This document shows, one piece after another, positions 47,355-60,384 of a stretch of 64,000 nt of DNA. The translations under genes were made by a program, and so were the position numbers. The notes under the pieces were generated by a model. It was not told the origin of the DNA. It ran no database searches and saw only the letters and a program-made list of their open reading frames with translations. Origin of the DNA: Sorex araneus (taxonomy: Eukaryota; Chordata; Mammalia; Eulipotyphla; Soricidae); assembly GCF_027595985.1 (NCBI RefSeq), contig NC_073307.1:37824234-37888233 (forward strand). The letters run 5' to 3'. Numbering within the stretch: the first letter of the stretch is position 1; every line of letters begins with the position of its first letter.

Positions 47355-48319
47355 ATCAAGTGTTAGAAGTGGGAAATGAATCATCTAACTTTTGTGGGAA
47401 ACTTGCCTAGTCTTAATATCTGTGGTTGCAGAAAATTTTCTTGACCTCTAGTAGAATCTGTGTTGCTTTTGAAGTTCTCTAGTATTTGGTAATGTGGGTA
47501 AGTGCAAGGACCTTCACATTTATTGCCAAGAGGCTAGGTCCTTACCAGCAGAGCCATCTTCCAGGATTGGGCATATAATTTATATGACATTTTCTCTAAT
47601 TAGAAAACTGCATATATATGGGCCAAAGACAAGTCCCTTTTCTTTTTTTGAAGATCCAAAAAATAAGTGTTTCTAAATCTCTATATATCTTATTATTTGA
47701 ACATTACTGCCTGGAGAGAAAAAAGTGGCCAGACTGTTGGTGGTGGTCACAGGTTTAAATATTTAGAACACGTCAACTTTTGTGATCTTATTTTGTCCCT
47801 CAGAACATATCTAGACAAGAACATTTTCTAGCAATAATACAATTATTTAAAATAATGGTACTTTGTTTTTTCTCCAGATAGTGGAAACATTTTTTCTCAC
47901 AAAAATCTTCAAAACGTTCTTCCAACTAGCATTAGTCATTTCCTGGGAGGTGTTAGTGGTGGTTCTTTGTAGAAACTTCACTGTACTCATTAAAGAGGTC
48001 ATATTTTTCAGTAGATGGTTTGTAAATGAAAGATTAATGAGAGACCATTTGAAGCCTCTTGTCATTACACTGATGATCATTTAAGAAAACAGGGATGTCC
48101 ATCATATACATCTACAACCTATACCATGATTTTATCTTACATTTGTAGGCACAAAAATGTAACAAGAACTTAGCAATAAAAGAGAAGAAAATAGTTAAAT
48201 TATGTTTAGAAATAACAACAGGTTTTCAAAAGAATGTGTGGTAATGACAAATCAAAACCATATGAATCCATATTGGCCAATTTACGATAAAATCAGATTA
48301 CTCCTACAAAGGCATACTG
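47355..48319. other. Unique intergenic sequence
   Basis: No gene or repeat recognised. Complementary open frames near 47850-48080 are not recognisable. Confidence 0.4.
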
Positions 48320-48946
48320 TTTTTTTCTTTATTGTATCACCTTGAGATAGCACAGAAGTTGTGCTTTCGCCTTTCACGCAGCTGACCTGAATTCGATTCC
48401 TCCACCCCTCTCGAAGAGCCTGGCCAGCTACTGAGAGTTTCCAGCCTGCACAGCAGAGCCTGGCAAGCTACTCGTGTGTATTGGATATGCCAAACACAGT
48501 AACAATAAGTCTCTCAATGAGAGATGTTACTGGTGCCCGCTCGAACAAATCGATGAGCAATGGGATGACAGTGACAATGACAGTGATCACCTTGAGATAG
48601 TTACAAGCTTTCATATTTGGGTTATAATCACACAATGATCAAACATCCATCTCTCCACCAGTGCATATTCCCCACCACCAATATCCCTTTCTCACCCCCC
48701 CCCCCCCGCCTCCATGGCAGACAATATTCCCCATACTCTCTCTCTACTTTTGGGCATTATAGCTTGCAACACAGACACTGGGAGGTCATCAAGTTTGGTC
48801 CATTATCTACTTTCAGTACACATCTCCTATTCCAACTGATTCCTCCAGCCATCAAATTCTTAGTGATGCCTTCTCTATTCCATTTGCCTTCTTTCCTCTG
48901 CTCATGAAGCAGGCTTCCAGCTATGGGGCAATCTTCCTGGCCCTTG
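48320..48946 (-). mobile_element. L1 3'UTR fragment interrupted by a SINE
   Basis: Antisense L1 3' end split at 48351-48585 by an RTE-tailed SINE. It ends near CAGCTATGGGGCAATCTTCC like the copy at 32766-33170. Confidence 0.92.
48351..48585 (+). mobile_element. tRNA-headed SINE with RTE tail
   Basis: Perfect 15-bp duplication (atcaccttgagatag) at 48336-48350 and 48586-48600. Box B is AATTCGATTCC. The 3' terminus is an imperfect repeat, GATGACAGTGACAATGACAG. Confidence 0.95.
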
Positions 48947-49112
48947 AAGCAGACTATTTTTAAAAAAAAATCTTGGCAAATTCTGTTAAGTTCTCAAGTT
49001 TGTTGGATAAGAACTTAATTTGATGTGAATAATGACATTGCATTGCTGTTTCACATTCCACCCCCTCTCAACCTTACACAGAAAAATAAATATCTATGTT
49101 AAAATGGGAACA

Positions 49113-49276
49113 GTTGAGGTGGTGTGATATAGTACAGAGGGAAGGTCACTTGCCTTACACATGGCCAACCCAATTTTGATCCCTGACATCAAATCCTGAG
49201 CCAGGAGTGATCCCTGAGCACAGAACCAGGAGTAAGCCCTGAGCATCTCTGGTGTGCCCTTCCCCCCAAAAAAAGA
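49113..49276 (+). mobile_element. SOR-type SINE (A-tailed class)
   Basis: Head GTGTGATATAGTACAGAGGG, box B-like AATTTTGATCC, body GAACCAGGAGTAAGCCCTGA, A-tail. Confidence 0.85.
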
Positions 49277-50572
49277 AATGGAAATGGTTAAGAGAACCCC
49301 AAGCCTCTTGCTCTGTACTATGACAAGCTGAACAAAATTGTAATATCACTTCATAGTCGTAGGTGATGAGCCCTACATGGTCTTCTAACTTAGTTATTCC
49401 TTTAAAGTATAAAGGCACTTTATAGGAGCTGTCACTTTCCTGGAAAGCATAGGATATATATGTTTGCTTATGTCAGTAGAGTCTTATCTCAGTAGAGTTT
49501 TTTTTTTATCTGTGCCTGGTACTGCACAAGATGTGTGTTTCCCGGAGTTCATGGGCTGCTGAAAACAAAAAATAATCTTTATTCTTGTTTTTCCTCCCAC
49601 TAATGGTCCTTTGGGAGGTATATCATTTCTGTCCCTTGGATCCTCTGTGACAACTCAGTTATGGTAAGCACACATAGCATAGTCCAAAAGCAGAAACATA
49701 AATCAAATTGACGTAAGTCCAATTCACAATCATAAATCAATTTGACAAAAGTTGAGTTTAAAAATGTATGAGCAGTCCAAGACTGATGTGATCCTTTGAA
49801 GCTGGTTAAATAGAAACGTTTGGGCACAGTCCATCATTTGGGAAAGATTTTAAGGAGAGTTGAGATATGCCAAAAACACACCTAGGTTTCTAGGGGACTT
49901 AACCACCATTAAAATAACTCTCCTATGGCATTGCAAAATAATAAATTAGTCACAGCAGCAGTTAAACTTGCTCCTTATATTCACTCTTAGGTGACATTTT
50001 TATGAAAAATTCAATTATTCACCTTACTTAAGCACTTTTTGTTCACCTGGTAATGTACACATAATTTGTAGATATTCTCCTTTTTTATGTCACATTTTAC
50101 CTTCATAGATAATTATTGTCTGGTCATAAAGGGTAACTTTTCAAATGTAAGATTTAAATATTTTAAAGCTTCCTACACTCCCTGAATAAATCATTTTGTA
50201 CAAGCATAACCTCTCCAGTTACTAAAGACATGATTTCATAGAAGGAGAATAATTTCAGACTGTTATTAAAATATGGTTCCAAGTATGCTTTTATTCTATA
50301 AATTATTCAGTGTTGTTTGAATATTGATATTTTAGTTCTTCATTCCTGGATGCAAAATTTAGTCAAATTTTGTTTCTTTTGTATATACAGACTCCTTGTT
50401 AGGAAGATAACTGATACATGACTGCATTCAGTATTTGAGTCTCATCATTAATAAACTTAGGAAATTCAGTTTTTATTGCACATTATATACCTCAATGTGC
50501 ACATAGAATAAGTTAACAATATTCTGTGGAAACTCTTCGATTATTTTAACTTCCTCAAAGATTGCACTGTTT
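49277..50572. other. Unique AT-rich intergenic sequence
   Basis: No gene or repeat recognised. Confidence 0.4.
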
Positions 50573-50800
50573 GGGCCAGAAGATTGTGTAATGTTTAAGC
50601 ATGTGCCCATCCTGGGTTTGATCCCCAGCACCAGGTGATCTCCTGAGCATCACCAGGTAAAACACAGGAGACCTTTTAACATCACCTTGGTGACCTTGTT
50701 GGTTGATCAGTACTATATCCTCAAGCCCTTGGACCAGGTATCTCAGGAGGAGTCTAGGATTCCCTGAGCATCTCTTGGGAGCACTCTAAAATAATTGCAG
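50573..50800 (+). mobile_element. Probable old SINE remnants
   Basis: GGGCCAGAAGATTGTGTAATG head, box B GGGTTTGATCCCC, CTGAGCATCACCAGG, then a further decayed piece to about 50800 (CCCTGAGCATCTCTTGGGAG). Confidence 0.55.
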
Positions 50801-52504
50801 TAGATACACAGAAAAATAATCATGGAAGATATGATAATGGATCTTTCTTAGAAGAAATATATTCATATACATTTCAAGAAGTGTGGACGGGGAGGGGGAG
50901 GGTTTCTCATGCTAGGTGCTGTGTTTTGACACTTGCAAATTCAGTGATGTAGGACTATTTATGTTCTGTCTGGGTATAGATCAGGCAGACCCTTTCCCAC
51001 TAATCTTTCTTTTCAAAGTGAAGGCCCTGTTAGTGAAGATGTATGTAATGGGTGAAAGAAGCCTGGAGCAACTGTTGGGAGACCAATTCCTGTAGGCTCT
51101 GAAAATTTGAAAGGCAATTTGTCTTCTTTCAGGTTTCTCATGTAAGACAGCACTTGAAATTCAGAATGCTAAAACTATGTGAATCGACATATTTAGTATG
51201 TCTACAAAGTACCAGCTATTACACACTCTTTCCCCATTTCCTCTGAGTTTCCTCCTGAATTCTATCACCATCTTCATTGTCTTATTCCCCTTAACAGGTC
51301 CATGGGGCATTCTTCATTATGGTTGTTGTCCTCTCCAGCCTAATGGGATAAGCATCCAACCTCAGACTCTTGGCTCACAACGGCCTCCGTCCAATCTCCT
51401 TAGATTCTTCTTACTCCTCGGTATCCTGGATTCCTCTGAGCTTGTATCTCCATCCATCCTTTGACAAGTGTCTGGACACAGATGCAGAGAATCTCAGGTT
51501 GGCCACACATGACCCTGGAAGTATCTTGAGTTCTGTAATGACAACTCTCCATTCTCCCCTTCCTAGATACATGGGTTCTCTAGAGGTTGCTCTGGTCTCT
51601 TGCCTACCCTAATCCAGTGCAAGTACCTCCTAGTGCATGATTTCAATATTCTTGGGGATCCACTGCTTGTCATGCTAGGCTCCCTTGTACTGGACCATAG
51701 TTTGACATATCCAGCACCCCAGCCCCCACTAACACAACAAACTCACATCCTCACTGCCCTGTATCTTTGGATGTTTGGACTCCTGGGCCCCCTGTGAGAC
51801 CAACATTCATACCACAATCTACCTGCTCTCCAATAATTCCAGGTTGGCTTTGTCTCTGGGAAGGGGGGTGTCTCTCTTTGTACTTACAGATTTTTCTAAG
51901 TCTGGCTTGTGTTTCTATTTCCTGACTGGCCTGTGGTACTCTCAGTGAAAGAGAGAGAATATGCACTGTGCAGTTTTGTTGAAATGCCATCTCCCATACT
52001 ATGTGAATGTGGAGTATGTAGACAATTCATACTTAGTATTATTTGGGAGGTTATTTGAGAGGAAACATTCCCAGGCCCCCCAGTAGGTTAATACCTATTG
52101 ATTCATACCAACTAGAAGTTTCTACTTCTGAAGGCTTGTTTTAGCTAAATATGTGTGTCCACATTTACATTTGAAACTAACACCACATGTAAAAACAAAC
52201 CAAAAAAAGGCATAGTCATAATGCAAAATTTTAGTTTTTATTTACAAAAAGTGATATAAAACAGAAAGTAAAGGACAAAGATTTTTATAAACCTGTCTAC
52301 TATCCTTTGGTTTTAAAAAATATTTCTGTGCTGCATCCCACAATTTGATAGAAGTCCCTTCCATTTCCCATTTACCCTATCCCATGCAAGGAGGCTTCTG
52401 ACATGGGCAGGTACGACATATTTACCATCTGGTCCGCTCTCCACTGACAGCTTACAAATTGAACTAATTGCTTTCCCTAAATAAATAATTCAGGTTAAAA
52501 ATCA
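50801..52504. other. Intergenic, origin unassigned
   Basis: 51190-51900 is pyrimidine-rich with several 65-88-codon frames in different phases, which might be an old decayed coding repeat, but no motif is secure. The rest appears unique. Confidence 0.35.
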
Positions 52505-52829
52505 GGTTCTGGTTGTTCTTTGCTGTAGAATTAATCACCCTGAAGTTTAATGACTTGAGATGACACCAATTATTTAAATTTTATCACTTTTGTCTCTGAA
52601 GGCTGACTGACCTCAGGGAGGCCTTCTCAGCCAGGGTCCCCCCATTCCAGTCAGACCACACAGGGGGTGGCTTCTATACTCGTGTCTGCTGAGGAAGCTG
52701 CATGTTGACTGAGATGTCAGCTGGCACAGTCTTCTAGAAGAACTGTGTGTAGTTTCTAACAGCCTGAATTCTGAATTTTTCTGAATTTTTTATAGCAGGG
52801 TGGTGGTAGTGGTGTGGTGTGTGTATGTA

Positions 52830-52882
<53 letters not shown>

Positions 52883-53004
52883 CAGAGACAGAGAGAGTTG
52901 TGATGAGAAAGGAGAAAGAGAGGAGAAGAGATTGTCTTTTCTGAAGTGACTCAGTTTTGGAGGTGACAAAGCACAACTTCCATCTCAAGCTGTTTGTTAG
53001 AAGT
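52505..53004 (+). mobile_element. MaLR-type (MLT1-like) LTR fossil
   Basis: Pieces such as TTGCTGTAGAATTAATCACC, AAGTTTAATGACTTGAGATG, and later GTCTTTTCTGAAGTGACTC and GTTAGAAGT follow the order of ancient mammalian MLT1 LTRs. A (TG)n(AG)n microsatellite lies inside at 52815-52900. The SINE at 53005 interrupts its 3' part. Confidence 0.55.
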
Positions 53005-53177
53005 ATTTTTTTTTTCTTTTTGAGTCACACGGCGATGCACAGGGGTTACTCCTAGCTCTGCACTCAGGAATTAACCCTGGCAGTGCTCAGGGGACCATAT
53101 TGGGTGCTGGGAATTGAACCTGGGTCGGCCGTTTGCAAAGCAAATGGCCTACCTGCTGTGCTAATGCTCCAGCCCCC
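53005..53177 (-). mobile_element. SOR-type SINE (A-tailed class)
   Basis: Near-consensus antisense copy with 10-bp duplication (tgttagaagt) at 52995-53004 and 53178-53187. Confidence 0.95.
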
Positions 53178-53187
53178 TGTTAGAAGT

Positions 53188-53877
53188 TTTAACAGGTAAA
53201 GATGATTGATTATCTTAGCCTCCACATTTTCATGTGATCTGGGAAGTTTGGGAAAAAGATAACAGGAAGGGAAAAAAAGAAGGTAATGAACTGAAACACA
53301 ACAAAATCTGAATTCCAATTCAACCTAAAAAAATTTACTGCTAATGTCCATCTCCTGTTTAACTGATATTGATTCTTCTAGTCCTCATTTTCCTGTTATA
53401 AAAAACTAAACTTATTGCTTTCTATTTATATATGTCTTATCTTCTCAGTCATCAAAGAACCTAGTTTTAGTAGGCTTTCAATTCCTCCCACAGAACATTA
53501 TATCATGTCCTAAGCAATAGTTTTCAATGGGGCATTTTGACTCTTTCTAGGCCCGTAGAATATTTCAGAGGCCACAAGTAAAAAAATCACATAAATGAAG
53601 GTCCACAGCATAAGAGAAGAGAACTAACTAGTAGGACAGGAGAACCATAGAAAAGAAATAAGTTTATAAGAGAGTTCAGTTAGGAAAAGATTAAGAAACA
53701 GTTTTCAATTCAACAAATTTTGAAACATTGTTTTATGTTAATAATATTGTTATGGCATGTTACATAATCTTTATAAATCCTTATTGGGCCACTTACCTCT
53801 TTTACAATGCAGAACCTAGAAGCTTTGGCTATTATTGTCTTGATAATTGTGTCTTCTCTTTTACTTGGTATCTAACT
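53188..53877. other. Unique intergenic sequence
   Basis: No gene or repeat recognised beyond a possible continuation of the LTR fossil. Confidence 0.4.
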
Positions 53878-54055
53878 TCCTTCCTTCCTTCCTTCCTTCC
53901 TTCCTTCCTTCCTTCCTTCCTTCCTTCCTTCCTTCCTTCCTTCCTTCCTTCCTTCCTTCCTTCCTTCCTTCCTTTCTTCTTCCTTCCTTCTTCCTTATTT
54001 CTTTTTCTTTCTATCACTGTATTATTCCTCCCTTCCTCCCTCCCTTCCTTCCTTA
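53878..54055. repeat. (TTCC)n microsatellite, copy 1
   Basis: About 95 bp of TTCC followed by a non-simple end (cttcttccttccttcttcct and tatttctttttctttctatcac) that is repeated exactly at 54612-54659. Confidence 0.95.
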
Positions 54056-54364
54056 GTGACGCAGCTTTTTAGAGAGGAAATTTCTACCCTGTACGCAAAA
54101 AGTATGGAATTTACTGCAAGGTATAATAACAAATATTTAAAGAGTACCTACTATATCTGAGGCACTGTACTAGATGTATAGTACAACTTCATTTTACCTA
54201 ACTGGAATTCTATTTATGTAATCTATGTTAAAAAATAAAATTGGCTATAGAATTGTTTGTAGGAGCATAGTGTAACATAGTATAAGAGCTCTGTTTGTTC
54301 AAATAATAAATATTTCTGTCTTAGGGCTTTTCTTATGTTTTTGCAGAAAAGATTATTTGTTCTT

Positions 54365-54657
54365 TCCTCCCTTCTTCCCTTCCTCCCTCCCTCCCTCCCT
54401 CCCTCCCTCCCTCCCTCCTTCCTTTCTCCCTCCCTCCCTCCCTTCCTTCCTCTCTCCCTCCCTCCCACCCTCCCTCCCTCCCTCCCACCCTCCCTCCCTC
54501 CCTCCCTTCCTTCCTTCCTTCCTTCCTTCCTTCCTTCCTTCCTTCCTTCCTTCCTTCCTTCCTTCCTTCCTTCCTTCCTTCCTTCCTTCCTTCCTTCCTT
54601 CCTTCCTTCCTTCCTTTCTTCTTCCTTCCTTCTTCCTTATTTCTTTTTCTTTCTATC
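54365..54657. repeat. (CCCT)n/(TTCC)n microsatellite, copy 2
   Basis: CCCT-rich part (54380-54505), then pure TTCC (54505-54615), then the same non-simple end as copy 1. Long open frames here are repeat artefacts. Confidence 0.96.
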
Positions 54658-54804
54658 ACAGCCAGTGGTGCTCAGGGCTTGCTCCTGGATCTGCACTAAG
54701 GGAAAACTTGTGGTCAGTTTTGGGGTCCATATGGGGTGCTGGGGGTATCTAATCTGGGTCAGCCTCACACAAGTGCCTTACCCACTGTATTATTTCATCA
54801 GTCA
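54658..54804 (-). mobile_element. SOR-type SINE (diverged)
   Basis: GTGCTCAGGGCTTGCTCCTG body, GTCCATATGGGGTGCTGGGG, decayed tRNA head to CATCAGTCAC. Confidence 0.78.
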
Positions 54805-55718
54805 CATGAAGATGAAAATTTCTACAGTAGACTATTCCTCTGTGATAATAGGAATTGCGTTCAACTGAATTCTACCTCCCAAAGAATTCTACCTCCCAAA
54901 GTGACTTTTCCTATATGATTGGTCAGTTGCTAGTAGAAATGGTGTGCTGTTGTCAGTGTGTTGACAGTATTTTTAGACTGTGATTCTAAATTCCCTTATC
55001 TTTCTTCTTTTTCCCTCCCACCTCCAATTTAAATTTACAAGTGTGTCCCTTAAAATAAATTCAAATTCTGAAAAAATCAGTTTTTTCACTTTATATGTAA
55101 ATTATTTGTAATTTTATGCAAAAACTGTTTAGAAGCGTTTCATGGCTTTATAAATCTTTTTGTACTTGAAATCAAATTCAGTATTAACCTTTTCTTTAGC
55201 ATTCAGATTTTGGCTTTTTTCATCTGGTGACTTTTTACTTTGCACTATGTGATACTTGTTGTTCTCAATATATCAATAGTTCCTAAAATAGGAAAAGAAC
55301 ACTTTTAGCCTAACTTATATATGGCAAGAGATATTTAAAAAACCCTGCCTACACATTTAAAAACAGTTCACTGTTAGAAGAGGCCTATTGTTTTCAGAAA
55401 AAAAGAGTGAGTTCGCCCTTTTTGTATTTTTATTATTATAATCTTGGAACCAGCTCTCAGAATAACCTAAGAATTATCTAGTTCTTTCAAGGTAGAAAAA
55501 TTTAATTCTCTAAGAAGTCTGTAAGAAAAATCACCAAGGAACACAAAGTTGCTGTAACCAGGGTTCTGTGGACTCCAAACTTAGCACGGGAAGGCTCTAA
55601 GGCTCAGGCTGCTGAGGGACTCCCACCTCCACTCCTTGAGCTGGTCAGAGATGGGTCTGGAGAGTTTACATGTGGAGCAAATACCTCCAGCTGCTGCAGC
55701 TGTCTTCTAGAGTCTGGG
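54805..55718. other. Unique AT-rich intergenic sequence
   Basis: No gene or repeat recognised. Confidence 0.4.
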
Positions 55719-55878
55719 CAGTGGTTTTCAATCCATTCATACCTGAACACTGACCCTTGTCCCAGAACCAGTCTGAAGACTGCTAGTTAGTTAATAACCA
55801 CCTTAGTTGACTAGTGATTTCCGTGTTTTTACCCAATATTGACACCATCTGAGAACCAACCAGCTTTGAGACCCACTG
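55719..55878. mobile_element. hAT-type MITE fossil
   Basis: Terminal inverted repeats CAGTGGTTTTCAA and TTTGAGACCCACTG bound 160 bp, matching the mammalian hAT MER style. Flanking 8-bp duplications are no longer recognisable. Confidence 0.55.
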
Positions 55879-56349
55879 TTGTGTGCTCTCCCTGGGAATT
55901 ACTTCTAAGGTCCATTTTGTGGTGCTATAAATTGCTAGGTCTCATAAAAATTTAGAAAGATTTCTGGAAACTTAAATATTTCCTAAAATCAATGCAATTT
56001 CTGAAACAAATCTGAAAGAAGTTAACTTTTTTATGTGCAGAAAAATTTGTGTGCGCGCTCGTGTGTGTGTATATGTGTGCACATGTATGTGTTTATAGAT
56101 TCCTGAAGTCTTTCTCAATTCTCTACCTATTACAGTCTGCTCTATACACTTGTTCTGATTCTGTTTTTACATATGACCTTTAAGTGGAACAATTATAAAT
56201 TCATATAGTGGTTGATTTTATCTTTGTTCAGCCATCTGTCTGATTAGCTAATTTGATTCATAATGCCTATTATTATTTCTGTGTTGATAACTTGTAAATC
56301 TAGATCACTAATTTTCCTGTTTCTGATTTCTAGATTAATTTTCTTTTTA
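55879..56349. other. Unique AT-rich intergenic sequence
   Basis: A short GT/CG alternation near 56051-56090; no gene. Confidence 0.4.
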
Positions 56350-56960
56350 AATGTCTATTATTGCATGAATTTTTATTGAGTTATACTTGATAGATAAGAT
56401 CATAATAGTTTCAAATATATAACATCATTATCTGATATTGGTATATTTATTGTGATAACCATACGATTACATTTTTTATTCTGTTGAGAACTTTTAACCT
56501 GAACTGCCAGAAAGTTTCAAAACGTAATGTAGTGTATTTAAGTATAGTTACCTTGCTGTACATTCTATGATTTATTTATTTTATAACTATAAAATTGTAT
56601 TTTTTGACTGCCATGTCACCCTTTATGTCTGGCTTCTGGCAACCACTAATCTGAGCTTATATTTTGTTGGTTGTTTCAAATTCCACAAATAAGTGAGGTC
56701 ATGTGATATTTGCCTTTTCTGACTTTGCTTAGCATAATGCTCTCATGGTCTAATCCAGTATATTTTATTTTATTTCAGGAAGGAGAAACTTTCTTCTTTG
56801 TATGGATTAGTTATATTCCATTGTTTATTTAGTTGATGCAGGGATTTGAGGACCCTCAGGAGGTTTTCCATATTAGCTGCACCGATTGACATTTCTATCC
56901 TATTGTTCAACCAGCATTTGTTATTTTCTTGTTATGTGTATTTATATCCAAGGTTCTATT
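56350..56960 (-). mobile_element. Ancient L1 (L1M-type) 3' end
   Basis: Antisense pieces in L1M order: GAGTTATACTTGATAGATAAG, GTTACCTTGCTGTACATTC, CTTCTGGCAACCACTAATC, AAATAAGTGAGGTCATGTG, TAGCATAATGCTCTCATGG, TTATATTCCATTG. Confidence 0.8.
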
Positions 56961-58542
56961 CATTTAATGGTGGTGGCCATAAATCCAAGGAGTGAAAAGT
57001 GGAAGAGTCACAATACTTAAATGATTTTCAGATCTCTGCTTATGTCATAGTTTGCTAATATCCCATTGGCCAGAACAATCTATATTCAAGGCCTGGGGAA
57101 ACAGATGATTCATCTAAACTGGAGAAATGAAAATTGTGGCGATATTAACAATATATTGCATACTGAAAATATTTTTTATGGCAACAGTTCATAGTCAAAT
57201 ATTTTCAGTACTTTGGGATTCTCATGAGAAAAGGAATTGTCTCACATAGACATTTTGTGACGATGTACTTGCTAGAATAAACTTCAGTTATATTTAGTAT
57301 GTTTAGAAAACATATCATGCATGAAAAATAACAAAGAAAATATTCATCTGATATTTTTAGCCTTGACTTATTATTGATAATAAATGCATAAATCTCCTTG
57401 GTTATTATTGAATTGCTTTTTTTGATCACTAGTCTAAATATCTGAAATAAATAAGGCAGGAAATAAAAGGTATAGGATAAATATTAGAGAAAACACTACT
57501 ACTCATTTCACAGCAAATCAACTTTTCATAAATATTTATGTGTATATATTAGTGTTTGTTATAGATGACAAGCTGCTTCATGAAGTGCCCACTCTTTTCT
57601 CGTCTATTGTACTTCCTTGAATTATTGAGGTTTTATTTTCTCAAGATTAAATTTCTCAAGATCCATGCAACTTATATCTTCACATTTCTTGGAGATGTAG
57701 AAGTAGAAGTATGTTACCTTATGTGTTGTGCTGACTGCTGGGAGAGAACACCTTTAAGAATTTTTATTTTTCTAGAATAAATATAATATGTCTTTCATAA
57801 TAATAATGAAAATCTTGCTTTTATTGTCTGAATATTAACAGAAATGAAGGGCACTGTCTATTACAAGCAAATTCTGTGTATGTCTGCCTGGTATGTCACA
57901 GATCCAATAAATAGAACAAAAATCCTGGTATAGCAGCACCAGTCTGATGCTCCTCATCATGCCCCACTAAAATGAGAAAGGGCAAGTTTACTAAAATCCA
58001 GAAGGGTAGTGATAGTGCAGGGCAAATTGCCTTGATGAATCAAATCATATTAAAGCAAACTAAAAGTGTGGAGGAGCCTAGATGAATGAATGCCATAAGC
58101 TAGGTCACTCTCTATCTTCCCCTTAGTCTTCTTCAGTATCCCCACATGTAGACTATATATATATGAGAAGCTATAAGCCATTAGCATGTTAATGAAAATT
58201 TGGAGATTAACTATATAGGGCTGAGTTGAAAAAAGTAGAGAATTAATATGGAAGAACAAATGGCAGATATTTGGCACAGAATTCTTAGAGTTGTCAAATT
58301 ATGTATGCATAATGTATAGATGGTAAGCAGAATTCGCAGTAGAGTTTCCACTAGAACTGTACAGAAGTTGTGTTTTGAATGAAAATTTCCTGGCTGTATA
58401 ACATTTAAATATAGTCCTTCACCTGAGATAGAAGTTTGTTAAGCTACCAAATCCTCTTAATAAATCCCTGTCCACACAGAAGGAATTCTGTTGTTGGGAA
58501 TAAAGAATTTTATTTATGGTTAAATTAAACATATATACACAC

Positions 58543-58584
<42 letters not shown>

Positions 58585-58891
58585 AAACAAACCAAGGTAA
58601 CAGAAAAAGCCCAATAAAAACAAATTATTGGACTCAGCATGCTAACTGAGGTTACCAGAGGATGGGGGGGAGGGTTAAAACAAAATGGAGTTCAGTGGGC
58701 TGTGGTGGAGGAATACTTTTTGCATAGTTATGGGGTGCATTTTGAAGAGACATGAAATTGTACCCCCAAAACATCTATAGTTTTGCAAATCAATGTTGCC
58801 TTAATTTTGAGCAAATGAATGGATAAATATACATAAAAATAGCCTTTGAAGTTACTTGAAAGCAGAAAATAAAGTTAAAGCATAAGATAAA
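56961..58891. other. Mostly unique intergenic sequence
   Basis: A (TA)n tract lies at 58545-58580. A decayed L1 3'-like stretch may occupy 58640-58800 (GGTTACCAGAGGATGGGG). No gene. Confidence 0.45.
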
Positions 58892-59063
58892 TCTGGGGTC
58901 AGAGAGGTAGTTCTGGAGTTAAGGTGCTTGCTATGCATACCAACAATCCTGGCTTGATCACAGGAAGAGCAGATGGTTCTATGAGCACTGCCTCAGAGCC
59001 AGGAATAAACCCTTGAGCACAGCTGGGTGTCAACTAAAGACCAAGCATAAGTAACTTAAAAAT
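58892..59063 (+). mobile_element. SOR-type SINE (old head, clear duplication)
   Basis: GGGGTCAGAGAGGTAGTTCTG head and GAGCACAGCTGGGTGTC body with perfect 15-bp duplication (aaagcataagataaa) at 58877-58891 and 59064-59078. Confidence 0.9.
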
Positions 59064-59078
59064 AAAGCATAAGATAAA

Positions 59079-59589
59079 CATAAATTATATTAATTTCAGG
59101 ACAATATTGGAGAAATTTAATATCCAACATAGTAATGCAGATTATTTTAAATGAGTGGTGTTTACATAAAATGTCAGATGTATAAGAAAACTGCATAGTG
59201 AATATCCTTCAAAGGTTAAAAATAATATTTTTCCATGAGTTGATTACCTCCTATTTTCCCCAGAGGTTGATGTTTGCATAATTACCTCTGTTATCATCTT
59301 GAAAGATTCTCTAAGTTCCACCTAATTTGCCACTGACCCCTTCTTAAATCTATGGACAGATACACATTCTTGTTTTAGGAGAAAAAAAGCAACCTGTTCT
59401 ATAAAATATCATAGTTGTTAATCCTTGAAGAAGTTGATTTTTATAATTTGTGTTCTGGAAAACTATAAAGAATGAGATAATTTGAGATTTATACAGGTTT
59501 GTGAGAATCATGTGAAAAAATATGAGTTCCCATTGCTTTTGATATCTAAGTAATTTGAGAAAAGTTCTTCAACCCCTTCAAATAATGGG
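59079..59589. other. Unique AT-rich intergenic sequence
   Basis: No gene or repeat recognised. Confidence 0.4.
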
Positions 59590-60125
59590 GAAAAATGAGC
59601 AGAAATTTCATCAAAAAATAAATACAAATGGCCAAAAGAACATGAAAAATGCTCTATATTGCTAATCATCAGGGAGATGCGAATTAAAACAATGAGATAT
59701 CATCTTACATCACAGAGACTGGCACATATCAAAATGAACAAGAACAACCAGTGCTGGCACAGATGTAGGGAGAAAGGGACTCTCTTTTATTGTTTGTAGG
59801 AATATCTACTGGTCCAGCGTTTATGGAAAACAAGATAGACATATGCCCAAAAGGGGAGAGAGAGAAAAGAGAGAGGGGAGTGCGTGAGAAAAGAGCGAGG
59901 AGAGAGAGAGAGAGGGAGGTGGGGAGGAAGAAGAAAATCACCTGCCATAGAGGCAGGCTGGGTGGGAGATAGAGGGAGTAGAGGGTATACTGGGGATGCT
60001 GACAGTGGCAAAAAGTACACTGGTGGCAGAATGGGTGTTGGAACATTGTATATCCAGATCATTAAAGCCTTTCAACTGTGCATCACATGGTGATTCAATA
60101 AAAACAATACCAACAACAAACCCCC
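59590..60125 (+). mobile_element. Internally deleted L1 3' end
   Basis: ORF2 C-terminal remnant (59590-59840: AATCATCAGGGAGATGCG, AGGGAGAAAGGGACTCTC) is joined directly to the 3'UTR purine tract (59850-59935) and terminal part (CCATAGAGGCAGGCTGGGTG to GTGATTCAATAAAAAC). The YIYTMEY-encoding part present in other copies is missing. Confidence 0.88.
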
Positions 60126-60130
60126 AAAAG

Positions 60131-60384
60131 GTACTGCACTGTAGCACTGTCATCCCATTGTCCATTGATTTGCTCGAGCGGGCACCAGTAATGTCTCCAT
60201 TGTGAGACTTCTTGTTACTGTCTTTGGCATATCAAATACACATGGGTAGCTTGTCAGGCTCTGCCTTGCAAACAGGATACTCTCGGTAGCTTGCCAGGCT
60301 CTCCTAGAGAGATGGAGGAATTGAACTCAGGTTGGCCGTGTGCAAGGCAAAAACCTTACCCACTGTGCTATCGCTCCGGTCCCA
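60131..60384 (-). mobile_element. tRNA-headed SINE with RTE tail
   Basis: Antisense, near complete, inserted just after the L1 end. Terminal CAGTGCTA-type repeat at 60133-60151. Box A region AGCACAGTGGGTAAGG and head end CGCTCCGGTCCC. Confidence 0.94.

Noticed and set aside
51198-51797. Possible decayed coding repeat across several phases
   Set aside because: A loose resemblance of one segment (VHDFNILGD) to a LINE endonuclease motif is not supported by neighbouring motifs.
54333-54868. 177-codon and related frames
   Set aside because: CCCT/TTCC microsatellite artefacts.
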